NCBI RefSeq assembly: GCF_013377995.1
Contig: NZ_CP055305.1
Coordinates: forward strand, 1,922,001 to 1,986,000
Direction: 5' to 3'
Length of the DNA stretch: 64,000 nt
DNA from: Mannheimia pernigra
GTDB lineage: Bacteria; Pseudomonadota; Gammaproteobacteria; Enterobacterales; Pasteurellaceae
Part shown: piece after piece, positions 26,163 to 34,483 of the stretch
How the letters are laid out: every line of letters starts with the position of its first letter
Position numbering within the stretch: position 1 is the first letter of the stretch
Position numbers and translations under genes: made by a program
The notes under the pieces: model-generated
What the model saw: only the letters and a program-made list of their open reading frames with translations
Told to the model about the DNA's origin: nothing
The model's database searches: none

Positions 26163-26837
26163 TTATTTATATCTATCCTCAATCTCATCAATTTCTGAGA
26201 TATGCCCACCAAAAACACAAGCAGGCTCTACACCATAAGCGTGAATATCAGTCATTTGAAGTAACCCAGTCAAGAAATCAGATGGTAATCTGACAGGATA
26301 AGCACATTTGAGTAACTTTTTCGCCCCATCTTGCGTAATTAAATAAGCTGTTGTTCTAATAATAGAACGTTTAGAATTTTTTGAGGGCTTTAAATATCTA
26401 GCTAAACGATAACGCTCTACTAAATTACGCATAATCGGAAATACTTTTGCTTTTCCGTGATCAAAGAAAATGATTTCTCTGCGAGCAGGAACCTTTCTTA
26501 ATACATCTTTTAAAATTTGCTTAAAATAAAGAGAAACAATTGCATCATCTTCCAAAATAATTGCTTCAGGAATGTTATTAGCAACAATATGCTCATACAT
26601 TTTTATATGGCTTAATGCACAGCCTATTTCACCTAATGTTAATGGCTTTTTTGCTGCATATTTTTGGGGATAGAATTCAAAATCAATTTGTTTTAGCTGC
26701 TCTTGAGTAAGAGCTTTACCATAGACTGCATCAAAGAACTGAAAGTCAAGCTCCAAGCTATTTAGCCGTGCTGAAATTTCTTTTCTGCGAGTAGAGTCTT
26801 TTAAGCTAATAATAAAAATAGGAGGATGATTATACAT
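26163..26837 (-). CDS. Glycosyltransferase family 25 (lipooligosaccharide synthesis)
   Basis: A 224-residue enzyme of the GT25 family, which holds galactosyl- and glucosyltransferases of lipooligosaccharide in Haemophilus, Neisseria and relatives (Lex2B, LgtB and similar). The N-terminus PPIFIISLKDSTRRKEISARL, the FFDAVYGK segment, LTLGEIGCALSHIKMYEHI and the metal-site stretch AIILEDDAIVS are all family hallmarks. The TTAYLITQDGAKKLL and LPSDFLTGLL segments follow. An AAGGA site lies 8 bases before the ATG. I looked for simple-sequence repeats near the start, as found in phase-variable relatives, and saw none. Four bases separate it from the upstream glycosyltransferase. Confidence 0.88.
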   Translation of the reverse strand: MYNHPPIFIISLKDSTRRKEISARLNSLELDFQFFDAVYGKALTQEQLKQIDFEFYPQKYAAKKPLTLGEIGCALSHIKMYEHIVANNIPEAIILEDDAIVSLYFKQILKDVLRKVPARREIIFFDHGKAKVFPIMRNLVERYRLARYLKPSKNSKRSIIRTTAYLITQDGAKKLLKCAYPVRLPSDFLTGLLQMTDIHAYGVEPACVFGGHISEIDEIEDRYK

Positions 26838-26841
26838 AATA

Positions 26842-27990
26842 CTAATCCTTCTTCACTGTTTCAGATAAAATGCGTGTCATATCAGTAATAAATCTCGGTA
26901 TATTATGAACCTCTTTAATATACTCCACTGCTTCTAATACTAATTTAGTGCGTTTTTCATCATTTAGCATTAACTCTCTAACCGCATTTACATAAAGCTC
27001 AACAGATTCAAAACCATCACCCAAAACAGTACCCACATCTACACCAAATTTAGAGGTTAAATTCTCGGGGTTTTGATTGCTTACCAACAATGTTCCATAA
27101 GATAATGCTTCTAAAAATGACACAGGCAATGCTTCGTGAATAGATGTATTAATTAAAATTTTTGCATCTTTTAGATATTGATTCTTTAATTCACCATCTA
27201 CGTGACCAGCAAAATGTAGATTAGGAACATCTTTATATTGATTAATAATTTCAGAATTTCTTTCTGCATCATAGAATGTCTGTCCTAACATATAAAAATC
27301 ATATTCAGGACATTGTTTTGCTATCTCACAAAATAACCAACCTCGTTTAACAGACTCAATACGCCCTAAGAAAATAATAATATCTTTTTTAGGATAGCTA
27401 GTTACATCAAACTGTTCATCAATTTCAATTGGGTTTGGTAAATAGGTAATATCTATATTATCATCTAAGCGATAAAGCTCTTTAGCTTTATCATTTAAAA
27501 AATAACCTTGAGAAACAAATTTAATTCTATTATCTTTGTAAAGTTGATGTACTCTATCATAAGCAGCTTGATCATAATAACAAGGCTCAGGAAATAGTTC
27601 TACAGTATTAATTTCATCCCAGTCACTTAATGGTCTAGGATCTTGAATCCAGAAAATGAGCTTTTTCTCCTTATCTGGTTCAATCATTATTGGCAGGTCA
27701 AAGGTCGTTTCAATAGTTAAATACGCATCATAATTTTGATTTCTTAACCATCTTTTCGCAAACCACTCTTTTTTCGGAATTTCATAAACATTTACGCCAT
27801 CAATAATATGCTTTCTAGCAAACATTCCAAAATTTCTTGATGTATTTTTTAATAGAACGTCAACCTGAATATCATTATTATTTAAGTATTTAGCAACTAA
27901 TCTACGTGCTAAAAAACCATATCTGCCGAATCCTGTTCCCAAAGCACCGAAATATTCATTAATAAGTAGTGCAATTTTAAATTTTTTCAT
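26842..27990 (-). CDS. Glycosyltransferase family 4
   Basis: A 382-residue GT-B glycosyltransferase. The N-terminal half (FKIALLINEYFGALGTGFGRYGFLARRL) is the acceptor domain. The C-terminal half carries DIIIFLGRIESVKRGWLFCEIA, an FYMLGQTF strand, HFAGHVDGELKNQYL and the donor-binding INTSIHEALPVSFLEALSYG motif (E-A-L-P-x-x-x-L-E-A-x-x-x-G). A retaining mechanism is expected from the family. It overlaps the upstream GT4 gene by 14 bases. The sugar it transfers is unknown; context points to lipooligosaccharide outer core. Confidence 0.87.
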   Translation of the reverse strand: MKKFKIALLINEYFGALGTGFGRYGFLARRLVAKYLNNNDIQVDVLLKNTSRNFGMFARKHIIDGVNVYEIPKKEWFAKRWLRNQNYDAYLTIETTFDLPIMIEPDKEKKLIFWIQDPRPLSDWDEINTVELFPEPCYYDQAAYDRVHQLYKDNRIKFVSQGYFLNDKAKELYRLDDNIDITYLPNPIEIDEQFDVTSYPKKDIIIFLGRIESVKRGWLFCEIAKQCPEYDFYMLGQTFYDAERNSEIINQYKDVPNLHFAGHVDGELKNQYLKDAKILINTSIHEALPVSFLEALSYGTLLVSNQNPENLTSKFGVDVGTVLGDGFESVELYVNAVRELMLNDEKRTKLVLEAVEYIKEVHNIPRFITDMTRILSETVKKD

Positions 27991-29140
27991 TGTTTAATCC
28001 TATTATCTGATTAATAAGTGAAATAAATTTTCTCTTTATTTCAATTTCACTAAATTTTTTAATATGAATATTCATATTATATTTATAAAAGTCAATTTTT
28101 GACTGCGATTCTAACAAGCTTAACGTTTTAGCAACAAAAGTTTCATTATCTCCCATTTCAACAAGCTCACCACATTTACCATCATCTAAGATTTCTCTTG
28201 GACCAGTAGGGCAATCCATAGCAACGACAGGTGTATTTAAGATCATACTCTCAAGCAAAACAGTCGGCAGCCCCTCTCTTTCAGATGTATGGAGAAATAA
28301 TTTGGCATTCTTTATATACGGATATGGGTTTTCTATTTCACCAAGTAGAAAACAATTTTCTTGTAAACCTAGCTCATTAATTAAATTTTTTAGATTTCTT
28401 AATTCCGCCCCATCTCCAATAATCAATAATTTCTCTTTTCTACCTTTCTTAACTAATTGATGAAAAATGCTAATTAAATCAGAATGTCTTTTTATTTTAT
28501 CTAGTCTAGCTACTTGTATCAAATAACCATACTCATATTCATTTGGAATACTTTCTTTAGAAAGTTCCAAAACTTTCTGTGTTTCCATCGGGTTAAATAA
28601 CACTTCTAGCTTGTCTGGGGATACATAATTTAGCAACTGTAGCCTCATATCTTCACAAATAGTAACAATCTTACTATATTTCCCCAATAGGTTTATATCT
28701 TTGTCTCTAATTTTATCTATTGCCAAGTGTTGCCATCTAATAATAGGGCATCTTAATCTATTAAAATCAATATATGGATCGAAATGGTTACTAAAATTAA
28801 TCACAACATCATATTTTCCTTTTAAAATATGATCCATAAGCCATTTCTTCTTATTTTTCTTTTCCTTTATATTAAGAAGTTTATAGTTAAGTTTTTTTAT
28901 CCAACTTATATTTCTTTCAGAATATAAATTCTCTTTATATGAATAATAATGCTCATCAAATAAATATTTGACACTAATATTCTTAGGTATTAAATGATGG
29001 AATACATTTTTTTCTGTATCATAATCAATCAGAACATCTATATAAATTTCTTCTTCATACTGTAAAATAGAGAGATAATTTACTAAAATTCGCTCTATTC
29101 CTCCCATAACTAACCACTTATGTAGAAATAATATTTTCAT
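27977..29140 (-). CDS. Glycosyltransferase family 4
   Basis: First gene of the glycosyltransferase cluster, 387 residues from ATG 29140 (MKILFLHKWLVMGGIERIL). An ATG four codons upstream (29152) is possible. The GGIERIL motif near the N-terminus is typical of GT4 enzymes. The C-terminal domain has YLIQVARLDKIKRHSDLI, KLLIIGDGAELRNLKNLI, the CFLLGEIENPYPYI segment and KLFLHTSEREGLPTVLLESM, the donor-phosphate-binding E-x(7)-E motif. The gene is notably AT-rich and Lys/Asn/Ile-rich, as is common for surface-sugar loci that are exchanged between strains. No promoter stands out in the 110 bases upstream. Confidence 0.87.
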   Translation of the reverse strand: MKILFLHKWLVMGGIERILVNYLSILQYEEEIYIDVLIDYDTEKNVFHHLIPKNISVKYLFDEHYYSYKENLYSERNISWIKKLNYKLLNIKEKKNKKKWLMDHILKGKYDVVINFSNHFDPYIDFNRLRCPIIRWQHLAIDKIRDKDINLLGKYSKIVTICEDMRLQLLNYVSPDKLEVLFNPMETQKVLELSKESIPNEYEYGYLIQVARLDKIKRHSDLISIFHQLVKKGRKEKLLIIGDGAELRNLKNLINELGLQENCFLLGEIENPYPYIKNAKLFLHTSEREGLPTVLLESMILNTPVVAMDCPTGPREILDDGKCGELVEMGDNETFVAKTLSLLESQSKIDFYKYNMNIHIKKFSEIEIKRKFISLINQIIGLNNEKI

Positions 29141-29261
29141 TGATAGTCTCATTAAATAATTAGCTTGATAGCAATACGATCATTACTTAGTTTTAAAATT
29201 TATCGAACTGCTCACTACTGTCGTCAATAATACTTGGTTTGCTGATGTAATTAGAATTGGT

Positions 29262-29825
29262 CTAGTTTTTTACAAAATCACGCTTATATTTTCGATGGCT
29301 TTGAATATTTTTCTCCGCATCCTTTTTATCCCATACTTGCAATTCCCAAGGATAGTAAAAGTTGCTTGCATTTTTAAAATAGATATGAATACCAATATAC
29401 TCTTCTTTATCTCGCAAATACCAATTTTTTAGACCATACTTTTCTTTCCATTCATCTAAACTTTCCATTATTTTTTCGATGGTTTCCGTATCAACAATGA
29501 CTCTCGCACCAAAAATATCATTTAGAATACTATTTACAGGATAACCTTCACTACATTGATTAAAACGCTCTATCTTATAAACAATAGATTCTGATGTTTT
29601 TACCCGATAAAAATAAGATATGTCATATAAATCTGCACGATATAAATAATCATTGATTGACTCATGTAGATTTAGTCGATAAGCCAGAATATGCTCAATA
29701 GGTACTTTAGAAAGAGTATGTTTAAGGTTTACTTTCTCAATTTTACTGGTTTCAAAGTAATCTTGTGAGAAAGCTAGATGAACTTTATTAATTTCATCAA
29801 TCAGTTTTTCAATTTTACTTAACAT
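29262..29825 (-). CDS. Small RelA/SpoT-fold nucleotidyltransferase-like protein
   Basis: A 187-residue protein beginning at ATG 29825 (MLSKIEKLIDEINKVHL); an upstream extension of the frame overlaps rpmE and its terminator and is unlikely. The middle and C-terminal parts carry the pattern of a (p)ppGpp synthetase domain: YRVKTSESIVYKIER (74-87), LNDIFGARVIV (101-111) with the Asp position retained, EEYIGIHIYF (141-150) for the Y-x-x-x-H motif, and WELQVWDKKDAEKNIQSHRKYK (from 160) with the E-x-Q motif. There is no hydrolase, TGS or ACT domain, so it resembles small alarmone synthetases or toxSAS-type proteins. Sequence divergence leaves its actual reaction open. It follows the rpmE terminator. 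Confidence 0.68.
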   Translation of the reverse strand: MLSKIEKLIDEINKVHLAFSQDYFETSKIEKVNLKHTLSKVPIEHILAYRLNLHESINDYLYRADLYDISYFYRVKTSESIVYKIERFNQCSEGYPVNSILNDIFGARVIVDTETIEKIMESLDEWKEKYGLKNWYLRDKEEYIGIHIYFKNASNFYYPWELQVWDKKDAEKNIQSHRKYKRDFVKN

Positions 29826-29852
29826 ACGAAAAATACCTATTTTGCATAAACA

Positions 29853-29874
29853 AAACCCCGCATTTGCGGGGTTT
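29853..29874 (-). terminator. Terminator after rpmE
   Basis: AAACCCCGCA (29853-29862) and TGCGGGGTTT (29865-29874) form a perfect 10-bp GC-rich stem. On the minus strand it is followed by TGTTTATG. It lies between rpmE and the RelA/SpoT-like gene start. Confidence 0.85.
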
Positions 29875-29886
29875 GCAATAATTAAA

Positions 29887-30099
29887 TTATTTTGAACTTG
29901 GAATGCTGAAACGTTTGTTAAAGCGTTCAACACGTCCACCAGTATCAACAACACGTTGTTTACCAGTGTAGAACGGGTGGCAGTTGCCACATACGTCTAA
30001 GTTTAAATCTTTACCTACTGTTGAGCGGGTTTTAACTACATTACCACAAGAGCAAGTTGCAGTAATTTCTTTATATTCTGGGTGAATACCTTGTTTCAT
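29887..30099 (-). CDS. rpmE: 50S ribosomal protein L31 (zinc-binding form)
   Basis: Ribosomal protein of the large subunit, 70 residues. Cys residues in CSCGN (about 16 and 18) and CGNCHPF (about 37 and 40) make it the C+ (zinc-binding) form. The typical KQGIHPEYKEI start and YTGKQRVVDTGGRVERFNKRF end are present. It is a single gene with its own terminator, facing away from tktA. Confidence 0.97.
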   Translation of the reverse strand: MKQGIHPEYKEITATCSCGNVVKTRSTVGKDLNLDVCGNCHPFYTGKQRVVDTGGRVERFNKRFSIPSSK

Positions 30100-30185
30100 T
30101 ATGGGGAACCTCTAACGAGACCATATCGCCACTTATCTTGTTAGAATTTCTACCGCTGATAAGTACCATATGTGATTAATAAAAT

Positions 30186-30203
30186 GTTGAGTACATACTC
30201 AAC
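30186..30203. promoter_or_regulatory. Perfect 18-bp palindrome between rpmE and tktA
   Basis: GTTGAGTA-CA-TACTCAAC is a perfect 8-bp inverted repeat with a 2-base centre, lying 87 bases upstream of the rpmE start and 222 bases upstream of tktA. It has no T-tract, so it is not a terminator and looks more like a dimeric-repressor operator. I do not recognise the factor. The rest of the 325-base gap shows only AT-rich promoter sequence. Confidence 0.4.
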
Positions 30204-30337
30204 GCCTAAAAAGAGTGTGTATTTTAGATAAATTTATAGCTGAGATCAACCACTAAAATAGGCTGTAGCCAAATAAAATCCTATTTTCTGTTAAATCAAA
30301 TTAAATCATAAAGAATCATATTTTAAATATGATATTT

Positions 30338-30367
30338 TTGAATTTTTCATAAAAAATAGTGTAGAAT
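30338..30367 (+). promoter_or_regulatory. Probable tktA promoter
   Basis: TTGAAT (30338-30343) and TAGAAT (30362-30367) are 18 bases apart, about 58 bases upstream of the tktA start. Both match the sigma-70 consensus moderately. Confidence 0.4.
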
Positions 30368-30424
30368 CCAAATCTACACCCTTTCATATATAACTCATAT
30401 AACATCTCAATTAGGAGTAACACA

Positions 30425-32431
30425 ATGGCAGAACGTAAAGTGCTTGCGAATGCAATTCGTTTTTTAAGTATGGATGCTGTGCAAAAAGCTAACTCAGGTC
30501 ACCCAGGTGCACCAATGGGTATGGCGGATATTGCAGAAGTTTTATGGCGTGATTTCTTAAAACACAATCCTACCAATCCAAAATGGGCAGATCGTGACCG
30601 TTTCGTTCTGTCTAATGGTCACGGTTCAATGTTAATTTATAGCTTGCTTCATTTAACAGGCTATGATCTTTCTATTGAAGATTTAAAACAGTTCCGCCAA
30701 CTACATTCTAAAACACCAGGTCACCCTGAATATGGTTATGCACCAGGTGTTGAAACTACTACGGGTCCTTTAGGTCAAGGTATTACCAATGCGGTAGGTA
30801 TGGCAATTGCGGAAAAAACGCTTGCTGCACAGTTTAACCGTGAAGGTCATAATATTGTCGATCACTACACCTACGCATTCTTAGGCGATGGTTGTTTAAT
30901 GGAAGGGATCTCTCACGAAGCTTGTTCATTAGCAGGCACCTTAGGTTTAGGTAAATTAATTGCATTCTATGATGACAACAATATTTCTATTGATGGTCAC
31001 GTTGATGGTTGGTTTACTGATGATACAGCTCAGCGCTTTGAGTCTTACGGCTGGCAAGTCATTCGTAACGTTGATGGTCATAACGCTGAACAAATCAAAT
31101 TTGCGATTGAAAATGCAAAAGCAGAAACAGAACGCCCAACCCTAATCATCTGTAAAACAATTATCGGCTATGGTTCACCAAATAAATCAGCGTCTCACGA
31201 TTGCCACGGAGCACCATTAGGCGATGCTGAAATTGCAGCCGCTCGTGAATTCTTAGGTTGGGAACACGCTCCATTTGAAATTCCAGCAGAAATCTATTCA
31301 GAGTGGGATGCAAAAGCAAAAGGCACTCTAGCAGAGAAAGACTGGAATGCAAAATTTGCTGCTTACGAATCTGCATATCCAGAATTGGCAGCAGAATTTA
31401 AACGTCGCAATGCAGGCGAATTACCTGCAAATTGGGAAGCAGAAAGCAAAGCGTTTATTGAAAAACTACAGGCAAATCCAGCGAACATTGCAAGCCGTAA
31501 AGCATCTCAAAATGCTATCGAAGCATACGCACCAACGTTACCTGAATTCCTAGGTGGTTCAGCAGACCTTGCAAGCTCTAACTTAACATTATGGTCTGGC
31601 TCAAAACCAATCCGTGCGGAACACAATGTAGATGGTAACTATATCAACTACGGTGTACGTGAGTTTGGTATGTCAGCAATTATGAACGGCATTGCCTTAC
31701 ACGGCGGATTTATTCCTTACGGTGCAACATTTTTAATGTTCTATGAATACGCTCACAACGCAGTGCGTATGGCCTCATTAATGAAACAACGTGTCTTATT
31801 CGTTTACACTCATGACTCAATCGGTTTAGGAGAAGATGGTCCAACACACCAGCCTGTAGAACAAACAGCATCACTACGTCAAATTCCAAACTTAGAAACG
31901 TGGAGACCAGCAGACCAAGTAGAATCAGCGATTGCTTGGAAAGCAGCGGTGGAGCGTAAAGATGGTCCAACAGCATTAATCTTTACACGTCAAAACCTTG
32001 CTCAACAAGAACGTACAACTGAGCAACTAGCGAATGCAGCTCGTGGTGGTTATATTTTGCGTGATTGCTGTGAAAAAGGCACTTGCCCAGATTTAATCTT
32101 AATTGCAACAGGTTCTGAAGTGGACTTAGCAATGAAAGCCGCTGATGTATTAGCCAGCGAAGGTGTAAAAGTTCGCGTCGTATCAATGCCAAGCACTAAT
32201 GTATTTGATAAACAAGACGAAGCATATCGCGAATCTGTACTACCACGTTCAGTAACTAAGCGTGTAGCAATTGAAGCTCAATTAGCAGATTTCTGGTATA
32301 AATACGTTGGTTTTGAAGGGCGTATTGTAGGTATGAATAGCTTTGGTGAATCAGCGCCTGCAGATCAATTATTCAAACTATTCGGCTTTACCGTTGAAAA
32401 CGTAGTTGCAAAGGCGAAAGAGATTTTATAA
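30425..32431 (+). CDS. tktA: Transketolase
   Basis: Thiamine-diphosphate enzyme of the non-oxidative pentose phosphate pathway that moves two-carbon units between sugar phosphates. The 668-residue protein has the usual length. Substrate and cofactor signatures are SGHPGAPMGMADIAEVLW at the start, GHGSMLIYSLLHLTGY, TTTGPLGQGI, and the ThDP motif GDGCLMEGISHEA...DDNNIS. The pyrimidine-domain THDSIGLGEDGPTHQPVEQ and the C-terminal LIATGSEVDLAMKAA are also present. A clear TTAGGAGTAAC site precedes the ATG. Single gene with a strong terminator. Confidence 0.98.
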   Translation: MAERKVLANAIRFLSMDAVQKANSGHPGAPMGMADIAEVLWRDFLKHNPTNPKWADRDRFVLSNGHGSMLIYSLLHLTGYDLSIEDLKQFRQLHSKTPGHPEYGYAPGVETTTGPLGQGITNAVGMAIAEKTLAAQFNREGHNIVDHYTYAFLGDGCLMEGISHEACSLAGTLGLGKLIAFYDDNNISIDGHVDGWFTDDTAQRFESYGWQVIRNVDGHNAEQIKFAIENAKAETERPTLIICKTIIGYGSPNKSASHDCHGAPLGDAEIAAAREFLGWEHAPFEIPAEIYSEWDAKAKGTLAEKDWNAKFAAYESAYPELAAEFKRRNAGELPANWEAESKAFIEKLQANPANIASRKASQNAIEAYAPTLPEFLGGSADLASSNLTLWSGSKPIRAEHNVDGNYINYGVREFGMSAIMNGIALHGGFIPYGATFLMFYEYAHNAVRMASLMKQRVLFVYTHDSIGLGEDGPTHQPVEQTASLRQIPNLETWRPADQVESAIAWKAAVERKDGPTALIFTRQNLAQQERTTEQLANAARGGYILRDCCEKGTCPDLILIATGSEVDLAMKAADVLASEGVKVRVVSMPSTNVFDKQDEAYRESVLPRSVTKRVAIEAQLADFWYKYVGFEGRIVGMNSFGESAPADQLFKLFGFTVENVVAKAKEIL

Positions 32432-32446
32432 TCCAGAGATAAAAAT

Positions 32447-32478
32447 AAAAGCGGGAATTGAATTCCCGCTTTTTTGTT
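32447..32478 (+). terminator. Terminator after tktA
   Basis: AAAAGCGGGAATT and AATTCCCGCTTTT are complementary and nearly contiguous (32447-32473), followed by T-rich sequence. Confidence 0.88.
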
Positions 32479-32493
32479 ATTTGAAAGATTAAG

Positions 32494-32537
32494 CAAGCGG
32501 TCATATTTGCAAAAAAATTTGTAAATATGACCGCTTG
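32494..32537. terminator. Inverted uptake-signal pair between tktA and ybeZ
   Basis: CAAGCGGTCATATTT (32494-32508) and AAATATGACCGCTTG (32523-32537) form a perfect 15-bp stem at the 3' end of ybeZ. Confidence 0.75.
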
Positions 32538-32542
32538 ACTTA

Positions 32543-33610
32543 TCATATTTGGGCTTGTGCTAAGATTTTTTCTTGCTCAAGTGCTAATTTTTCAAGTTTG
32601 TGCTGCTCTCTGCGTTCTTCATCAATCGCTTCCCAAACATCATAAGCTTGAACAATCTTAGCCACGACTGGATGGCGAACAATGTCTTTGCTATCAAAGA
32701 AGTTAAAGCTCAGTTCTGGTACCTCTTTTAGCACTTCCATTGCGTGTTTTAAACCCGATCTTTGGCTACGAGGCAAATCAACTTGCGTAACATCGCCTGT
32801 AATCACCGCTTTGGAATTAAAACCAATTCGAGTTAAAAACATTTTCATCTGTTCTGTCGTTGTGTTTTGGCTTTCATCTAAAATAATAAAGGCATCGTTT
32901 AGCGTTCGTCCACGCATATACGCCAGAGGTGCAATTTCAATTACACCACGTTCCATTAATTTCTGGGCTTTTTCAAAACCAAGCATTTCAAAAAGAGCAT
33001 CATATAAAGGACGTAAATAAGGTTCAATTTTCTGTCCTAAATCACCAGGTAAAAAGCCTAACTTTTCTCCCGCCTCAACCGCTGGACGTGTGAGCAAAAT
33101 TCGGCGAATTTCTTGGCGTTCAAGCGATTCGACTGCCGCCGCCACGGCTAAAAACGTTTTACCTGTACCAGCTGGACCAATACCAAAACTAATGTCATAG
33201 CTTAAAATATTGCGGAGATAGGCTTGTTGATGTTCGCCTCGCGGTTTAATCACGCCACGTTTGGTTTTAATCGCAATTTCACCTTGTGCACTTGCTTGCC
33301 ACTGGTTTTGTAATAACATTCGGCTTTCTTGAATCGCTAAATGAACATCGTCTAAATCTAACTCTTTAATTTTGCCTTTAATTGGTGCAGTTTCGTTGTA
33401 GAGTTGTTTGATTAGCTTAACGCTATTTTGAATCAGACTTGCACAATAGCGGTTTTCATCTACCGATTGAATAGTAAAGTTGAATCCTTGACGAGAAATA
33501 ACCAAGTTAAAACTTTTCTCAATTAAGGCTAAATGTCCATCAAATGCACCGCAAAGTGATTTCAAACGGGCATTATCTTGAGGCTCTAAACTAAAAATAA
33601 TTTCGTTCAA
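32543..33610 (-). CDS. ybeZ: PhoH-family ATPase (PhoL/YbeZ)
   Basis: A 355-residue cytosolic P-loop ATPase. An N-terminal KH-like region (about residues 1-110) is followed by the PhoH domain. Walker A is FGIGPAGTGKTFLAVA (about 147-155) and Walker B is DAFIILDESQN, with AVITGDVTQVDLP after it. In E. coli this gene precedes ybeY in the ybeZ-ybeY-corC-lnt cluster and is linked to rRNA metabolism. Here ybeY is not adjacent and corC-lnt sit 16 kb away, so the ancestral cluster is split. It lies 14 bases after fadR on the same strand. Confidence 0.92.
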   Translation of the reverse strand: MNEIIFSLEPQDNARLKSLCGAFDGHLALIEKSFNLVISRQGFNFTIQSVDENRYCASLIQNSVKLIKQLYNETAPIKGKIKELDLDDVHLAIQESRMLLQNQWQASAQGEIAIKTKRGVIKPRGEHQQAYLRNILSYDISFGIGPAGTGKTFLAVAAAVESLERQEIRRILLTRPAVEAGEKLGFLPGDLGQKIEPYLRPLYDALFEMLGFEKAQKLMERGVIEIAPLAYMRGRTLNDAFIILDESQNTTTEQMKMFLTRIGFNSKAVITGDVTQVDLPRSQRSGLKHAMEVLKEVPELSFNFFDSKDIVRHPVVAKIVQAYDVWEAIDEERREQHKLEKLALEQEKILAQAQI

Positions 33611-33624
33611 CGTGTTACCTTCTA

Positions 33625-34350
33625 TTAAAGTTCACCTAAAGTTTCGTGAACATTTACGGATAATTTTTTCCAAATTTCGCCACTAGATTGGCGGTTTTTT
33701 GCCATACAAATACTCGCTTTTTGGCTATCTCCCGTAAGACAAGCAGCCAATAGCGAGCGGTAAAAATTTAAGGTTAATTGGCGATTACTCGAATCATTAA
33801 AAAAAATTTTAGCGACTTGATGATACATAGATTTAAAACTATTTAAAATCAAAGCATAAACAGGTTTTTTCGCTAAAAAAGTAAACTGCCTGAACAATTT
33901 ATAATCAAACTCCGCATACGCAGTTGCCGTATTTTCTAGATTCTCTAATCCGTCAAATAATTTTACACACTCTTGTGGTGAAAACTTAACAGCTTCAGGA
34001 ATATAGGCTTCTGCCATACGAGTGCGTAATGAAACTACATTTGAAATGACAACAGGTAGATAATTTTTATCCAGCTTAATAATAGTACTGATTATATTTG
34101 GACCAGCAGTTTCCCAAATATTATTTACTCTTGTTGGCTTGCCATGTTGAATATGTAACCATCCGTCACGAGCTAAGCGTTGTAAAACTTCTCGTAATGT
34201 TGTTCTTGTTACCCCAATTCGTTCTGCGAGCTCTCTTTCAGCAGGAAGATCAGAATCTGCTGGAAAATGATTATTCCAAATACTTTTTACAAGATATTCT
34301 TCTGCTAAAGCTGCTGGGCTTTGGGCTTTTAAAATGCTAGTGTTTTCCAT
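33625..34350 (-). CDS. fadR: Fatty acid metabolism regulator FadR
   Basis: GntR-family transcription factor that responds to long-chain acyl-CoA, repressing fatty-acid breakdown and activating fab genes in enterobacteria. The helix-turn-helix SDLPAERELAERIGVTRTTLREVLQRLARDGWLHIQHGKPTRVN is near identical to E. coli FadR, and the C-terminal acyl-CoA-binding domain aligns through SGEIW. I place the start at ATG 34350 (MENTSILKAQSPAALAEEYL), which has a strong GAGGAG site; an ATG eight codons earlier lacks one. The divergent nhaB neighbour is the same as in E. coli. Confidence 0.93.
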   Translation of the reverse strand: MENTSILKAQSPAALAEEYLVKSIWNNHFPADSDLPAERELAERIGVTRTTLREVLQRLARDGWLHIQHGKPTRVNNIWETAGPNIISTIIKLDKNYLPVVISNVVSLRTRMAEAYIPEAVKFSPQECVKLFDGLENLENTATAYAEFDYKLFRQFTFLAKKPVYALILNSFKSMYHQVAKIFFNDSSNRQLTLNFYRSLLAACLTGDSQKASICMAKNRQSSGEIWKKLSVNVHETLGEL

Positions 34351-34483
34351 TAGCTCCTCAATATGTTTCAACACAGTTTTTATTTATGATCAATTATTGT
34401 AAATAAAAATTCAGTTGTCCCTATTATCCTTTAATCTAAACTAGATTACAATTGCAATATTATTTTCAAAGCTTGAGGTTATT

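Noticed and set aside
29826..29990. N-terminal extension of the RelA/SpoT-like gene into rpmE
   Set aside because: The added 55 residues are read through the rpmE terminator and the rpmE coding sequence in another frame; family alignment starts after ATG 29825.
30314..30332. ATCATATTT-T-AAATATGAT palindrome upstream of tktA
   Set aside because: It is purely AT-rich in an AT-rich spacer and could arise by chance; no known operator matches.
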